Of a stretch of 64,000 nt of DNA, positions 36,280-45,764 are shown in pieces; positions within the stretch are counted from its first letter, which is position 1; each line of letters opens with the position of its first letter. This DNA comes from Planococcus sp. ISL-109. Its GTDB lineage: Bacteria; Bacillota; Bacilli; Bacillales_A; Planococcaceae. Location of the stretch: the NCBI RefSeq assembly GCF_018613655.1, contig NZ_JAGGPW010000004.1, positions 1,020,627 to 1,084,626 of the forward strand, written 5' to 3'. Under the pieces are notes generated by a model, which saw only the letters and a list, made by a program, of their open reading frames with translations, did no database searches and was not told where the DNA came from. The translations under genes were made by a program, and so were the position numbers.

Positions 36280-36828
36280 TTACTCCCCTTGTGCTGATTC
36301 GACAGAACGAACCGTTTCCATCATCCAGTCCATATTTGTTCGCAGCGCACTTTGTTCTGTTATCGTCGACAGCTTCGTACCGCCGGAACTGACCACGAGC
36401 TCATATCGTTCATCGGCGATTTCACGCACCGTCGTAAAACCGAAGCGCCCGTGCTGGCTGAATTTTTCATCCACCAGCCAAGCTTCTTCCGGAATGGCTT
36501 TTTGCAGATCATAGAAGAATGTGCTGTCCGGCGCCTCATTCGGATTGAGGAATAAAGCGAATGCCTCGTTTCCGCGTGTGAGCAATAGATTATAATCGTC
36601 CGAAGGCTCTTGCAATTCATAGCCTCCCGGCACATAAAGTGCTGTATCACCATTTGCTTTATTCGCTTCAGGTGCCGGCTCTTCAAACGCTGTCCGTGCG
36701 CTTGAGACACCTTTTATCAGTTCGTCTTGCGGGCTTTCCGTACAACCAGCGAGAACAAGTACCGATGAAAAAAGCGCCATCTGTAATCCTAATCGACGCA
36801 CAGCTTTTCCCCCTCTTGTTTTTTCCAT
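36280..36828 (-). CDS. Putative lipoprotein of unknown function
   Basis: A 182-residue protein with a type II signal peptide: basic start (KTRGGKAVRRLG), hydrophobic core and lipobox LAGC, the lipidated residue being Cys29. The mature part is a small globular domain (ALYVPGGYELQEPSDDYNLL, ALFLNPNE, FGFTTVREIADERYELVVSSG). I do not recognise a named family. It is five bases upstream of ytpP, so the two are co-translated. The ATG at 36828 follows AAAGGGG. It is probably displayed on the outer face of the membrane. Confidence 0.85.
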   Translation of the reverse strand: MEKTRGGKAVRRLGLQMALFSSVLVLAGCTESPQDELIKGVSSARTAFEEPAPEANKANGDTALYVPGGYELQEPSDDYNLLLTRGNEAFALFLNPNEAPDSTFFYDLQKAIPEEAWLVDEKFSQHGRFGFTTVREIADERYELVVSSGGTKLSTITEQSALRTNMDWMMETVRSVESAQGE

Positions 36829-36925
36829 AGACGGTTTTCCCCTTTGCACCGCTTAAGAAAGTGTCTGTTTGGATTGTATTTTCTTTTCTAGCTATATTTT
36901 AAAGATGTTTCAGGGCACATGCAAA

Positions 36926-37435
36926 TTAATCGCTGTTTGCTTGCCATTGCCCGAACAGCAAAACCACGATTTGAGCAAACATTTCGACACGGTTCAATTT
37001 GCCGGCAGTCAAAATGCCGATGGCGCCTTTGTGATGGCGTATGCCAGTTTCTTGAGCATACGCATCCATCACCGGCCCTAGTTCCTTGCCTGCGCGCAGC
37101 TGCTGCTCGATTTCTTCTGGCAACGGCACTTGCGCTCCTGCAGCTGTGTAGACCTTTCCCTCAGCTGTCACGAGTGCCCCCCAATTGCATAAATACAATT
37201 TCCCTTCCAGCTCGAACACGCCGCCTTCCAAACCGATTGCCGCATCACAGCCGGTGACTGCTTGTTGTGCCCTGTTGATTGCTCCGGTTCTTGTTTCCGC
37301 TATGGAAAATGGCTGTTCCGACACGCCCGACTCCGCATATTGCGGGTCGATGTGCGCGGTTATTGACATTTGTTCTAACGCTAGAGCGACTGCATCGCTT
37401 TTTGCCCGATTGGTCGAAGCCACACAGATATGCAT
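36926..37435 (-). CDS. DUF84 family NTPase (inosine/xanthosine triphosphatase, YjjX-like)
   Basis: A 169-residue protein of the DUF84/YjjX family, which hydrolyses non-canonical purine triphosphates such as ITP and XTP. The N-terminal VASTNRAKSDAV and the motifs SGVSEQPFSIAETRTGAINRA and GLEGGV are typical. It precedes the lipoprotein-ytpP pair, separated by about 100 bases. The ATG follows AAAGGAGGAATTG. Substrate preference is inferred from the family. Confidence 0.9.
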   Translation of the reverse strand: MHICVASTNRAKSDAVALALEQMSITAHIDPQYAESGVSEQPFSIAETRTGAINRAQQAVTGCDAAIGLEGGVFELEGKLYLCNWGALVTAEGKVYTAAGAQVPLPEEIEQQLRAGKELGPVMDAYAQETGIRHHKGAIGILTAGKLNRVEMFAQIVVLLFGQWQANSD

Positions 37436-37486
37436 CGCAATTCCTCCTTTATAGTGGTTGCCATTCTAAACGATTTTCCCCAGATA

Positions 37487-37510
37487 AAAAGCGGCCCGCG
37501 GGCCGCTTTT
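37487..37510 (-). terminator. Intrinsic terminator after ytoP
   Basis: A perfect 12-bp GC-rich self-complementary stem (AAAAGCGGCCCG / CGGGCCGCTTTT) just after the ytoP stop. Confidence 0.88.
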
Positions 37511-37511
37511 C

Positions 37512-38585
37512 TTAAACGTTCTGGTTGATCGTATCGATGGTCGAGCGGTCGGTCGCTTTGACCAATTTCACCAGCAGCTCTTTTGCCGCAGCGTAATCGT
37601 CTGTATGAATGATAGATGCTGACGTGTGGATATAACGCGAGCAGATGCCGATGACGGAACTCGGAATGCCTTCGTTCGATGTATGGACTTTTCCGGCGTC
37701 CGTGCCGCCTTGTGAGATGAAATACTGATAAGGGATATTATGCGTTTCTGCCGTATCCAAAATGAATTCGCGCATGCCGCGGTGCGTCACCATACTGCGG
37801 TCGAGAATGCGTAAAAGCGTCCCGTTGCCGAGCTGGCCAAACTCGTTTTTGTCACCCGTCGCATCGTTTGCCGGGCTCGCATCGAGCGCATAGAATATAT
37901 CCGGTTGAATCAAATTGGCGGCAGTTTGAGCTCCGCGCAAGCCGACTTCTTCCATGACGGTCGCACCAGAAAACAATTGGTTCGGCAAAGTTTCTCCGTG
38001 CAGTTCCTTCAGCAACTCAATCGATAACCCACAGCCATAGCGGTTGTCCCAAGCTTTCGCCATAATTTTTTTATCATTGGCCATCGGCGTAAACGGGCTG
38101 AACGGGACGATTTGCTGGCCTGGGCGTACGCCCATCGACAACGCATCTTCCTTGTCGTCCGCTCCGATATCGATGAGCATGTTTTTGATGTCCATCGGCT
38201 TTTTCCGGGTTTCCTCGTCCAGTAAATGCGGCGGAATCGACCCTATGACACCAGGCACTACGCGGTCTCCGGCGATGACGTCAACACGTGCCGCCAACAT
38301 CACCTGATTCCACCAACCCCCGAGCGGCTGAAAGCGCAGCATCCCGTTGTCGGTAATTTGCGATACCATGAAACCGACTTCGTCCATATGGCCTGCCACC
38401 ATGACACGTGGGCTGTCTTCGGCGCCTTTTTTCACGCCGAAAATGCTTCCGAGATTGTCCTGGATAATGTCATCCGAATATTTTTCCAACTCGCTGCGCA
38501 TAAATTTGCGCACGGCATATTCATTGCCCGGCGCTCCTGGGAGTTCAGTCAAAGTTTTGAATAATGCTCTGGTATCCTGGTTCAT
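37512..38585 (-). CDS. ytoP: M42 family glutamyl-aminopeptidase-type metallopeptidase YtoP
   Basis: A 357-residue cytosolic M42 aminopeptidase with a dinuclear metal site: AGHMDEVGF (His66, Asp68), AWDNRYGCG (bridging Asp) and MEEVGLRGA (general base Glu and metal Glu). GGTDAGKVH near the C terminus supplies further ligands. These enzymes trim N-terminal residues from peptides and form large tetrahedral assemblies. It is a single-gene unit with a strong terminator; the ATG follows AAGGGGGAACC. Confidence 0.94.
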   Translation of the reverse strand: MNQDTRALFKTLTELPGAPGNEYAVRKFMRSELEKYSDDIIQDNLGSIFGVKKGAEDSPRVMVAGHMDEVGFMVSQITDNGMLRFQPLGGWWNQVMLAARVDVIAGDRVVPGVIGSIPPHLLDEETRKKPMDIKNMLIDIGADDKEDALSMGVRPGQQIVPFSPFTPMANDKKIMAKAWDNRYGCGLSIELLKELHGETLPNQLFSGATVMEEVGLRGAQTAANLIQPDIFYALDASPANDATGDKNEFGQLGNGTLLRILDRSMVTHRGMREFILDTAETHNIPYQYFISQGGTDAGKVHTSNEGIPSSVIGICSRYIHTSASIIHTDDYAAAKELLVKLVKATDRSTIDTINQNV

Positions 38586-38729
38586 ATTGGTTCCCCCTTG
38601 ATAAAGTATGTATGTGTCTCCTATATCAGTTTAGAGCTTTTCCCCCTCTTATGCCAGTTCAGATAATTCGATTAACGAAATATTTTTTTATAATTGGAGT
38701 TTCATTTCGTGCATTTTTCTGCTTTATGG

Positions 38730-38735
38730 TACAAT
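38730..38735 (+). promoter_or_regulatory. Extended -10 element of ytzB
   Basis: TGG-TACAAT forms an extended -10; TTCGTG lies 18 bases upstream as a weak -35. The ytzB start is 29 bases downstream. Confidence 0.5.
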
Positions 38736-38763
38736 TTAGCCAGAATGCAGAGGAGGGATTTCC

Positions 38764-39078
38764 GTGAAAAACCGTGATTTGCTCATTGGATTTGCTGCAG
38801 GTGCAGCAGCAGTATATGTAGCTAAAGAAGTGTATGACCGCAAGCAAACGCTTTACCCTGCTGATGATGTGTTGAAGAAGGTCAAGCAATCCTTCAAAGA
38901 AGAAGGTCCGATCGACGGTTCGTGGATTTTCATGAAAACCGAACCATACAGCCAGCACGCCGTAACGACAGAAGTTTACAAAGGCGGCATCACCCGCCAC
39001 CGTGACGATGAACTCGAGCAGTACGAGTTTTTGGCTGACGCTTACACTGGCGCAATCGTAGAAGTCAGCAAATCCTGA
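38764..39078 (+). CDS. ytzB: PepSY domain protein (YtzB-like)
   Basis: A 104-residue protein with a GTG start set by GAGGAGGGATTTCC. A short N-terminal membrane segment (LLIGFAAGAAAVYVA, about 5-19) precedes a PepSY-like domain (about 30-100) ending in YEFLADAYTGAIVEVSKS. PepSY domains often act as peptidase inhibitors at the membrane or outside the cell; the target here is unknown. It is a single-gene unit sharing a terminator with ytnP. Confidence 0.88.
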   Translation: MKNRDLLIGFAAGAAAVYVAKEVYDRKQTLYPADDVLKKVKQSFKEEGPIDGSWIFMKTEPYSQHAVTTEVYKGGITRHRDDELEQYEFLADAYTGAIVEVSKS

Positions 39079-39094
39079 ATTTCGTTGACCCATA

Positions 39095-39130
39095 AAAAAA
39101 CGCCCTGCATAAATTCGCAGGGCGTTTTTT
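39095..39130. terminator. Bidirectional terminator between ytzB and ytnP
   Basis: A perfect 14-bp stem (AAAAAACGCCCTGC / GCAGGGCGTTTTTT) with an 8-base loop serves the convergent genes. Confidence 0.93.
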
Positions 39131-39132
39131 AT

Positions 39133-39990
39133 CTATTCGAACACTTTTTCCTTGCGTGCAAGTGCATCGACGATTTCTTTGCCGTCTTCGTTCCACTTGA
39201 TGATGCGGTAAAACGCATCATGGTAAAAACTGAAATAATAATTGCCGGGCAGCGCTTCTTTCATCAGCTTGTCTTTCGCGTAGATCGAGTCCATCGGGTA
39301 ATCATCAAATGCCAATACCCATAGCGGGCTCTGGTGGGCATGCGTCGGCATGATGTCCCCCATGTGAAGAATGGTCTCCCCGTTTTGCTCCAGTTTGATG
39401 ACACTATGGCCGTTGGAATGGCCGCCGGTGTGGATCATCGTAATAGCATCGAACAGCGTCACTTTATCCGTAAACGTTTCGACTTGGTCCATAATCGGTT
39501 GCCAGTTTTCTTTCCAATACGTATTGCGTGAGCGGATGTTCGGATTCTGCATTTCATCCCATTCAACGGCCGACACATGGATTTTCGCGTTCGGGAAAGC
39601 AGACACATAGTCTTCGCCGTGCTTTTTCGTCAAGCCCGCTGCATGGTCGCCGTGCAAATGCGTCATAAGAATCGTGTCGATGTCTTCTGCAGCCAGTCCA
39701 AGCTCCTTCAAATCCTCATCCACGTGCGATTCCGCTGATACGCCTAGATTGCGCTTTTGCCGATCACTCAATTTGCCGTTTCCGAGCCCGCTGTCGATGA
39801 GGATATTATGGCCGTCAAACTGAACCAAAATCGGATGAGTCGGAAGTTCAATCTGGTTTTGCTCATTGGCTGGGTAGCGCTTTGACCACACCACTTTAGG
39901 CACAACGCCGAACATCGTCCCCCCGTCCAGCCAGGTCGTTCCCCCATCGAGCCAAGCCAAGTTCATGTCGTGAAATTGAAATTTTTGCAT
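39133..39990 (-). CDS. ytnP: Metallo-beta-lactamase-fold hydrolase YtnP
   Basis: A 285-residue MBL-fold enzyme close to B. subtilis YtnP, a quorum-quenching lactonase. The metal motif HLHGDHA spans His111, His113, Asp115 and His116; later ligands lie in TGGHSNGH and GDIMPTHAH. An N-terminal doublet WLDGGT (residues 13-18 and 20-25) matches the similar pattern in Bacillus YtnP. It has no signal peptide. It is downstream of trmB by 19 bases, so probably co-transcribed. The exact substrate is inferred. Confidence 0.92.
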   Translation of the reverse strand: MQKFQFHDMNLAWLDGGTTWLDGGTMFGVVPKVVWSKRYPANEQNQIELPTHPILVQFDGHNILIDSGLGNGKLSDRQKRNLGVSAESHVDEDLKELGLAAEDIDTILMTHLHGDHAAGLTKKHGEDYVSAFPNAKIHVSAVEWDEMQNPNIRSRNTYWKENWQPIMDQVETFTDKVTLFDAITMIHTGGHSNGHSVIKLEQNGETILHMGDIMPTHAHQSPLWVLAFDDYPMDSIYAKDKLMKEALPGNYYFSFYHDAFYRIIKWNEDGKEIVDALARKEKVFE

Positions 39991-40009
39991 ATATACTCCC
40001 CCTTATGAG

Positions 40010-40663
40010 TTAATGCGCCGCTTGGAATTTCGCCTCCAGCCGGTAAATCGGCTGACCTTTTCCCGAAAACTTTTCTTCGTACTCCGTCATAATATTCCAT
40101 TCCGGTTCATTGGCGTGAAGATCCAGCGATACATCCTTTAATAACATACCATATTCCGAAATACTGATGAGCGAATATTCAAAAAGTCCACGATTATCAG
40201 TCTTGAAATGGACTTCCCCGCCTTCAGGTAAAACCTGTTCATATAACTTCAAAAGGTTTTCGTGAGTTAAGCGCCGCTTGGCATGGCGCGTTTTCGGCCA
40301 CGGATCCGAGAAGTTCAAATAGACACGGCCGATCTCCCCGCTGCAAAAAAACGATTCGATGTCTTGTGCATTGACTTTCAATAAGCGCAGGTTCGGGATT
40401 CCGCCTTGCATCTCGAGCACGCCTTGCAGGCCTGTCACGATGACGCTATCGAATAATTCAATGCCGATATAATTAATATGCGGATTGGCTTTTGCCATGC
40501 CGAGTATGAAGCGGCCTTTCCCGCTGCCCGCTTCAATATGGATCGGATTTTCGTTGCCGAATTCCTCATGCCATTTTCCTTTGACCGTTTCCGGCTGCGG
40601 AATGATAATTTCCGGATGGGCGTCGATCAAATCCCCTGCCCAAGGTTTAAATCTTGATCTCAT
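40010..40663 (-). CDS. trmB: tRNA (guanine-N7-)-methyltransferase TrmB
   Basis: TrmB methylates G46 in the tRNA variable loop using SAM. The 217-residue protein has the SAM-binding motif [15 protein letters not shown], the IGIEL strand and the catalytic [15 protein letters not shown]. The ATG at 40663 ([13 protein letters not shown]) is chosen because it matches the family start and follows AGAGGATG; a longer frame would extend into the upstream gene. It is co-directional with the DAG-kinase-like gene above and ytnP below. Confidence 0.95.
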   Translation of the reverse strand: MRSRFKPWAGDLIDAHPEIIIPQPETVKGKWHEEFGNENPIHIEAGSGKGRFILGMAKANPHINYIGIELFDSVIVTGLQGVLEMQGGIPNLRLLKVNAQDIESFFCSGEIGRVYLNFSDPWPKTRHAKRRLTHENLLKLYEQVLPEGGEVHFKTDNRGLFEYSLISISEYGMLLKDVSLDLHANEPEWNIMTEYEEKFSGKGQPIYRLEAKFQAAH

Positions 40664-40682
40664 GTAACATACATCCTCTTTC

Positions 40683-41597
40683 TTATTGTAATTTTGCTTG
40701 TCGCCATTTTTCCTCCGCCACTCGGTATTCCAGTTTTTCATGGGCTGCTGATACACCTGCATCGTCCCCGTCTATATGACGGAGCACTGCCCGGTCTGTC
40801 GACAGCAGGAAACTTCTGCTGCTTAACTGCACCACTTCCTGAAATCGCGTATGGCTTCCGCTGAATACCGTACCAAAAACGGCCAATAGTTTCAATCGCG
40901 GCAAGCGGTGGACGACCGTCAACTCCAACACGCCGTCATCCGTTTTCGACTGCGGCGAAATTTTCATGCCGCCACCGAAATATGGCTGGTTGCTGACGGT
41001 CGCGAGCCACACATCATCGAAGTGGACCTGCTCTCCGTTCGACTCCACCGTCAGCCGGAATGTCTGGAACGTCAAAAGCGTTGATACGACAAATATAAAA
41101 TACGATAGTTTGCCGAGCCGGATTTTATTCAGCCACTGCTTCATATGGGAAGCGTTGACGGCTTGCGACACCGCTGCATCAAAGCCTATCCCTGAACTGC
41201 TGGCGAACAATTGGCGCGGATCGCCTACGACTTCCCCTACATCCGTTTCGATTGCTTGTGGCTGCTGCAAATATTGCTGGATTTCCGCTGCATAGCGGAA
41301 ACAACCATACGTCCGGGCAAAATCATTGCCGGAGCCGGCCGAAATGGACGCGACGGTCAACTGTTCTGAACCGGCCGCTGCGGCAGTAATTTCACGCATC
41401 GTGCCGTCGCCTCCAAAACCGATCACCAACATGTCCTGCTGCCGCTCCTTGAACGCTTCGACCAGTTTCAGCGCATGGCCCGGATACTCGGTCACATATT
41501 GTTCGTGATCAAAGCCGATTTTTTTGGCGAATTTATGCCAGGCGGATAGCGCGGCACCGTTTCCGGCTTGCGGGTTGATAATAAATACAATATTCAT
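40683..41597 (-). CDS. ytlR: Diacylglycerol/lipid kinase family protein (YtlR-like)
   Basis: A protein of about 304 residues of the DAGK catalytic-domain family. The N-terminal [12 protein letters not shown] and the nucleotide-binding [11 protein letters not shown] are diagnostic, as is [13 protein letters not shown]. It phosphorylates a lipid substrate that is not identifiable here; diacylglycerol or undecaprenol-type lipids are candidates. The start is uncertain: ATG at 41597 or a GTG at 41612, neither with a strong ribosome site. It follows thpR almost without gap, suggesting coupling. Confidence 0.88.
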   Translation of the reverse strand: MNIVFIINPQAGNGAALSAWHKFAKKIGFDHEQYVTEYPGHALKLVEAFKERQQDMLVIGFGGDGTMREITAAAAGSEQLTVASISAGSGNDFARTYGCFRYAAEIQQYLQQPQAIETDVGEVVGDPRQLFASSSGIGFDAAVSQAVNASHMKQWLNKIRLGKLSYFIFVVSTLLTFQTFRLTVESNGEQVHFDDVWLATVSNQPYFGGGMKISPQSKTDDGVLELTVVHRLPRLKLLAVFGTVFSGSHTRFQEVVQLSSRSFLLSTDRAVLRHIDGDDAGVSAAHEKLEYRVAEEKWRQAKLQ

Positions 41598-41614
41598 GTC
41601 TGTTTTCCGCACGC

Positions 41615-42151
41615 TTATGCGTCGCCTTTCAATGGATATGTTTGAATCTCCTCGTACCTCGGAATTGCGCGAGGGTGAATTTCAAATAACGAGAACGCAT
41701 CAACTGAAAACTTGAGCTTTTCCAAGTGCAGCGCTTCTGTAAAGCTGCCGCCGTTCCAGCGGCTCGCAAGTGTTATATGCGGAACGAACGGTTTCAGATC
41801 GGTCGTCATTTGCAAGGAGCCGAGCTGCTGCCGGACCGCCATTTGCAGCTCCATCAATTCCGGGCTTTCTAGAACAGCCGCATAAACGATTCTCGGCGTC
41901 TTAGGGTTGCCAAAAGTTTTCACGCCGTCCAGTTGAAGCTGAAACATTCCTTGTTGGATATCGGCCAAGCGGTCCGCAATTTCCGGCAATTCACCGAAGC
42001 GGTCTTCACCGATAAACAAAAGCGTGATGTGCATATCCATAGCCGGCGTATGCCGCTTGTGTGTCGATAACTCCCAGGAGTCGCGGGCGCGGGCGATTTC
42101 CTCTGCAACTGCAGCTGGAATTCGGATTCCGATAAAATAATGCGTGCTCAT
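41615..42151 (-). CDS. thpR: RNA 2',3'-cyclic phosphodiesterase ThpR
   Basis: A 178-residue member of the 2H phosphoesterase (LigT/ThpR) family, which hydrolyses RNA 2',3'-cyclic phosphates. Both HxT motifs are present: HIT at 41-43 and HIT at 125-127. The ATG at 42151 is set by AGAGGTGA; a GTG nine bases earlier lies within that site. It forms a tail-to-head pair with the lipid-kinase-like gene. The physiological RNA substrate is unknown. Confidence 0.92.
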   Translation of the reverse strand: MSTHYFIGIRIPAAVAEEIARARDSWELSTHKRHTPAMDMHITLLFIGEDRFGELPEIADRLADIQQGMFQLQLDGVKTFGNPKTPRIVYAAVLESPELMELQMAVRQQLGSLQMTTDLKPFVPHITLASRWNGGSFTEALHLEKLKFSVDAFSLFEIHPRAIPRYEEIQTYPLKGDA

Positions 42152-42198
42152 ATCCGTCACCTCTATTCAGTGTATCAGCAAGTGTTGCGCAATAAAAT

Positions 42199-42230
42199 AG
42201 GGGCCAGCTGATTGCCGGCCCCTCTTTAGT
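42199..42230 (-). terminator. Terminator-like hairpin after dat
   Basis: A 7-bp GC-rich stem (AGGGGCC / GGCCCCT) with an 11-base loop, followed on the minus strand by an AT-rich stretch. Confidence 0.65.
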
Positions 42231-42243
42231 ATGAGTGCAGAAT

Positions 42244-43092
42244 TCAGGAAATGACGCCCAATTTTATCCGCGCTTCAAATGCTTGCTGCAATTTCCGTGT
42301 CGTATCACCTGGTATGCCGTCTGCAATTTTTTGACCCGAAATTTCAACTACCGGCATGACCTCTGATGTCGTTGAAGACAAGAAGAACTCATCCATTTCG
42401 AGCGCTTGCTGTTTCGTGAACGCCGTTTCGACCACTTCGATGCCGAAATCTTCGCAAATCTCCAGGATCACCCGTCTCGTGATACCGTTCAAAATCAAGT
42501 TGGTCACAGGATGCGTGTAGACTGTGCCGTCCTTGATTCCGTACATATTTGAGGAAGACCCTTCCGTCACCGTATCGCCCCGGTGGAGCACCGCTTCAAA
42601 ATAACCTTCTTCGTAAGCCTGCTGCTTTGCCAGCACATTGCCGAGCAAGTTCAAACTTTTGATATCACAGCGCAGCCAGCGGACATCTTCGATCAACGTC
42701 GCTTTTACACCTTGCTCCATGAACCCGACAGGACGTTCCACAGATTTCGTGTAGCCGACAACAACCGGCTCAGCGTTGATTGGGAACTGATGATTGCGCT
42801 CAGCGGCGCCGCGTGTAATCTGTACGTACACTTGGCCGTTGTCGATGCTGTTCATCTCGACCAGGTCGTGGAGCATTTTGTGGAAAACATCTTTCGTATA
42901 AGGCACAGTAATGCGGATTTTTTCAGCACTGTCGTAGAAGCGGTCGATATGTTCTGTTGCTGTGAACAAATCTCCTTCGTACACACGGATCACTTCGTAA
43001 ATACCGTCTCCGAACTGATACCCGCGGTCTTCTTTTGAGATCTCTAAATCCTGTTCTTTCACAAATTCCCCGTTAGACAAAATCCATTCCAT
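42244..43092 (-). CDS. dat: D-alanine aminotransferase Dat
   Basis: Dat interconverts D-amino acids with 2-oxo acids and supplies D-glutamate for the cell wall. The 282-residue class IV PLP enzyme has its Schiff-base lysine at Lys145 (CDIKSLNLL), the same number as in the Bacillus sp. YM-1 enzyme, and the phosphate-binding VTEGSSSNMYGI. The ATG at 43092 follows GAAGGAAT; a longer frame overlaps pepV. It lies 22 bases downstream of pepV, in the pepV-dat order seen in Bacillus. Confidence 0.95.
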   Translation of the reverse strand: MEWILSNGEFVKEQDLEISKEDRGYQFGDGIYEVIRVYEGDLFTATEHIDRFYDSAEKIRITVPYTKDVFHKMLHDLVEMNSIDNGQVYVQITRGAAERNHQFPINAEPVVVGYTKSVERPVGFMEQGVKATLIEDVRWLRCDIKSLNLLGNVLAKQQAYEEGYFEAVLHRGDTVTEGSSSNMYGIKDGTVYTHPVTNLILNGITRRVILEICEDFGIEVVETAFTKQQALEMDEFFLSSTTSEVMPVVEISGQKIADGIPGDTTRKLQQAFEARIKLGVIS

Positions 43093-43114
43093 TGCTATTC
43101 CTTCTTTCATAAGT

Positions 43115-44488
43115 TTATTTGCAAGCCAATTGATAAATAGCTTGTGCATATATAGCTGTTGCTTTGACCAAATTATCGATATCTACGAATTCATCCGCCT
43201 GATGTGCCACATCCGGTTCGCCTGGGAACAACATCCCAAACGCGACGCCTTTATCAAGTACGCGTGCGTAAGTGCCCCCGCCAATGGCCAGCAGTTCAGC
43301 CGCCTCACCGGTTTCTTTTTCATAAGCTTGTTGCAAAGTTTTGATAAAGGGGTCATCTGCGTCGACGTGATGCGGTTTCGAATTGGATAAAATCCCCATT
43401 TTAACTCCGTCGATTTCATTCCTCTCCATCATTTTATCAAATGGGTAGCTGATTGAATATCGCATGCTGACGCGAATTGCGGCTTGCTCCCCCGCTTTGT
43501 AACTCATAATCCCTGCATTGAATGTCGTGTCACCGGACGCTTCATCCGAATAGTCAAGGCTGAGCTTTTTGCCGCGTGAATCACCGCTGAAATAATGCGC
43601 GATGAACCGAACGAAATTAGCGCCGTCTCCTGCAATTTTATCCTGCAAAAACTTAGCAAGCAAAATGCCTGCATTGACTCCCCACTCCGGCTCCATCGCA
43701 TGGGCTGATTTGCCGGCCAAAGTCAATACCGTGCCCGTGCCGTCAGCGCTCGCTTGGCAGTCGCCAGTAACTTGCTCATTCTCGCAAAACGCCTGAAATG
43801 CCGACGCCACTTGCTGCGAATCGAGCGCCAAATGAGCAATAGCGTGGTCCGGCACCATATTGGTCCGCTCTCCCGATGTGAACTCCAGCAGCTCGCCGCC
43901 TTCTGCAAAATTCAACATATACTTCAAATCTGCAATGCCTTTTTCAGCATTGATGATCGGAAAGTCCGCATCCGGCGCAAATCCGATGCCCGGCATTTCC
44001 TCGGTCTCGAAATAGCGCTCCACGCAGCGGAATCCACTTTCCTCATCGGTGCCGATGATCAAGCGGACACGCCGCTTGAAATCAAATCCGGCATCTTTCA
44101 CCATTTTCAGCGCCATCCACGCTGCGATTGTCGGCCCTTTGTCGTCGATGGCGCCGCGGCCGTAAAGCTTGCCGTCCGCGATCTCACCGCCGAACGGATC
44201 TTTCGTCCAGCCGTCTCCGGCAGGAACGACATCCACGTGGCCGAGAATCCCAAGAAGCTCTTGCCCTTCCCCAATCTCCAGATGACCTGCGACATTGGCG
44301 ACGTTTTTCGCTTTGAACCCTGCTCGTTCTCCTTTTTCCAAAAACCAATCGAGCGCTTTTCTGACTTCTGTACCGTAGGGAGCGTCAAGGCTACCATCTT
44401 CGCTTAAGACACTCGGAATTGCAATCAGTTCCTGTAATTCGCTGAGCAATTCATCTTTGCGCCGTTCTGCTTCTCGTTGCCAATCCAT
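43115..44488 (-). CDS. pepV: Dipeptidase PepV (M20 family)
   Basis: A 457-residue zinc dipeptidase of the M20A family, acting on unspecific dipeptides in the cytosol. Metal ligands are visible in GHVDVVPAG (His84, Asp86) and GAIDDKGP (Asp116), and the general base Glu in TDEESGF. The inserted lid domain (about 185-380) is typical of PepV. The ATG follows AAAGGGAGTG. It is upstream of dat and probably in the same transcript. Confidence 0.95.
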   Translation of the reverse strand: MDWQREAERRKDELLSELQELIAIPSVLSEDGSLDAPYGTEVRKALDWFLEKGERAGFKAKNVANVAGHLEIGEGQELLGILGHVDVVPAGDGWTKDPFGGEIADGKLYGRGAIDDKGPTIAAWMALKMVKDAGFDFKRRVRLIIGTDEESGFRCVERYFETEEMPGIGFAPDADFPIINAEKGIADLKYMLNFAEGGELLEFTSGERTNMVPDHAIAHLALDSQQVASAFQAFCENEQVTGDCQASADGTGTVLTLAGKSAHAMEPEWGVNAGILLAKFLQDKIAGDGANFVRFIAHYFSGDSRGKKLSLDYSDEASGDTTFNAGIMSYKAGEQAAIRVSMRYSISYPFDKMMERNEIDGVKMGILSNSKPHHVDADDPFIKTLQQAYEKETGEAAELLAIGGGTYARVLDKGVAFGMLFPGEPDVAHQADEFVDIDNLVKATAIYAQAIYQLACK

Positions 44489-44788
44489 GCCTCACACTCC
44501 CTTTTGTTATGGCTATTGTACACCTTTTTCAAAAAATTTAAAGAATAGCCGGTTAATTTCAGTATTTTTTTCTATTTCACTAGCATTAAGTTTTCGTAAA
44601 GAAACCTATAATCATGGAATTCGAGAAGTTTTTCCGATATAATCAAATTGTCAGATAAGTCAAATTGACGGATTTTCTAAAAAAGGAGCTGTCTACCGCT
44701 ATTATTCCTTAATTGCTGTATACACCACACTCAAACGTCCGCTAGTCTTTGCCATTGGTACTAAAGATGAAGGAGTGGTTCTTACCTT
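44489..44788. other. Gene-free stretch between pepV and ytzE
   Basis: About 300 AT-rich bases between divergent genes. It has a TATAAT (about 44637-44642) and an AAAAAAGGAGC that resembles a ribosome site but has no usable start codon after it. No RNA element or repeat was recognised. Promoters for both genes presumably lie here. Confidence 0.5.
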
Positions 44789-45010
44789 ATGAAACCCACA
44801 ACTGACCGCATGCTCATTCGGATCAAAGACATGTACAAGTACATTCTCGAAAACGGGACTGTGACCACACAGGATCTGGTCGACGAATTCGGCATCACTC
44901 CTCGCACCATTCAAAGAGATTTGAATGTGTTGGCCTTTAACGAACTGGTAGTAAGCCCAGTCCGGGGCAAATGGACAACGACGGAGAAGAAAGTCAAAAT
45001 GACGTCCTGA
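44789..45010 (+). CDS. ytzE: DeoR-type HTH protein YtzE
   Basis: A 73-residue protein that is only a DeoR-family helix-turn-helix domain, with the recognition region TTQDLVDEFGITPRTIQRDL. It nearly matches the small Bacillus YtzE and lacks the sugar-sensing domain of full DeoR regulators. It is likely a DNA-binding regulator of unknown targets. The ATG follows GAAGGAGTGG at ten bases. It stands alone between pepV and the convergent pseudouridine synthase gene. Confidence 0.93.
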   Translation: MKPTTDRMLIRIKDMYKYILENGTVTTQDLVDEFGITPRTIQRDLNVLAFNELVVSPVRGKWTTTEKKVKMTS

Positions 45011-45055
45011 AAACAAAGAAAATGACCGCAATTTTGCGGTCATTTTCTTTGTTTT
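45010..45055. terminator. Bidirectional terminator between ytzE and ytzG
   Basis: A perfect 22-bp inverted repeat with a two-base centre, A-rich on one side and T-rich on the other. It overlaps the stop of the minus-strand gene. Confidence 0.93.
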
Positions 45056-45753
45056 AATTTGTTTAGTTCCTCTTCAGTCAATTCGCGGTATTGCCCCAAT
45101 GCGAGCGTATCATCCAGTTCCAGCGGCCCCATCGACAAGCGCTTGAGGAACACCACTTGTTTTCCGATGCTCTCGAACATGCGCTTGACCTGGTGGAACT
45201 TGCCTTCTGTAATGGTCAGTTCGATTTCCGACTGCTCCCCGCTGTGCAGAATATGGAGTGTAGCGGGCTTTGTCTCGTAGCCGTCATCGAGTACGACTCC
45301 TTTTAGAAAAGCTGCCCCATCTTCCTCAGTCACCACGCCGTCGATTTTTGCGTAATAAGTTTTATCAACGTGCTTTCTCGGCGACAATAATTCATGCGCC
45401 AGCTTGCCATCATTGGTAATCAACAACAATCCTTCTGTATCTTTATCAAGACGCCCGACAGGAAACGGTTCAAAACGCTGCTCCGACTCCGTCAGCAAAT
45501 CGATGACGGTTTCGTCGTAACGGTCTTCAGTTGCTGAAATGACGCCTTGCGGTTTGTTCATCATGACATACAGAAACTCCCGGTAGACGACAACCTCGCC
45601 CCCGATGGAAACATGATCCGCTTTTTCATTAACTTGAAACTTCGGATCGTGCACCGTTTCCCCGTTTACTTCCACTGCTCGTGCCTTCAGCAATATCTTG
45701 ACTTCTTTTCTCGAGCCGAATCCGGAATTCGACAATAATTTATCAATTCTCAT
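45040..45753 (-). CDS. ytzG: 16S rRNA pseudouridine synthase (RsuA family)
   Basis: A 237-residue RsuA/RluB/E/F-family enzyme with an N-terminal S4 domain (MRIDKLLSNSGFGSRKEVK) and the catalytic GRLDKDTEGLL, Asp103 being the nucleophile. By similarity to E. coli RsuA it modifies a uridine in 16S rRNA (U516 in E. coli); RluB/F-type targets are the alternative. It starts 11 bases after the ytgP stop, so ytgP and this gene form one unit. The ATG follows AGGAGGATGACGC. Confidence 0.92.
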   Translation of the reverse strand: MRIDKLLSNSGFGSRKEVKILLKARAVEVNGETVHDPKFQVNEKADHVSIGGEVVVYREFLYVMMNKPQGVISATEDRYDETVIDLLTESEQRFEPFPVGRLDKDTEGLLLITNDGKLAHELLSPRKHVDKTYYAKIDGVVTEEDGAAFLKGVVLDDGYETKPATLHILHSGEQSEIELTITEGKFHQVKRMFESIGKQVVFLKRLSMGPLELDDTLALGQYRELTEEELNKLKQRK

Positions 45754-45764
45754 GCGTCATCCTC

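Noticed and set aside
39178-39990. WLDGGT doublet in YtnP as an abnormal duplication
   Set aside because: B. subtilis YtnP has a similar pair of motifs at the same place, so it is a family feature.
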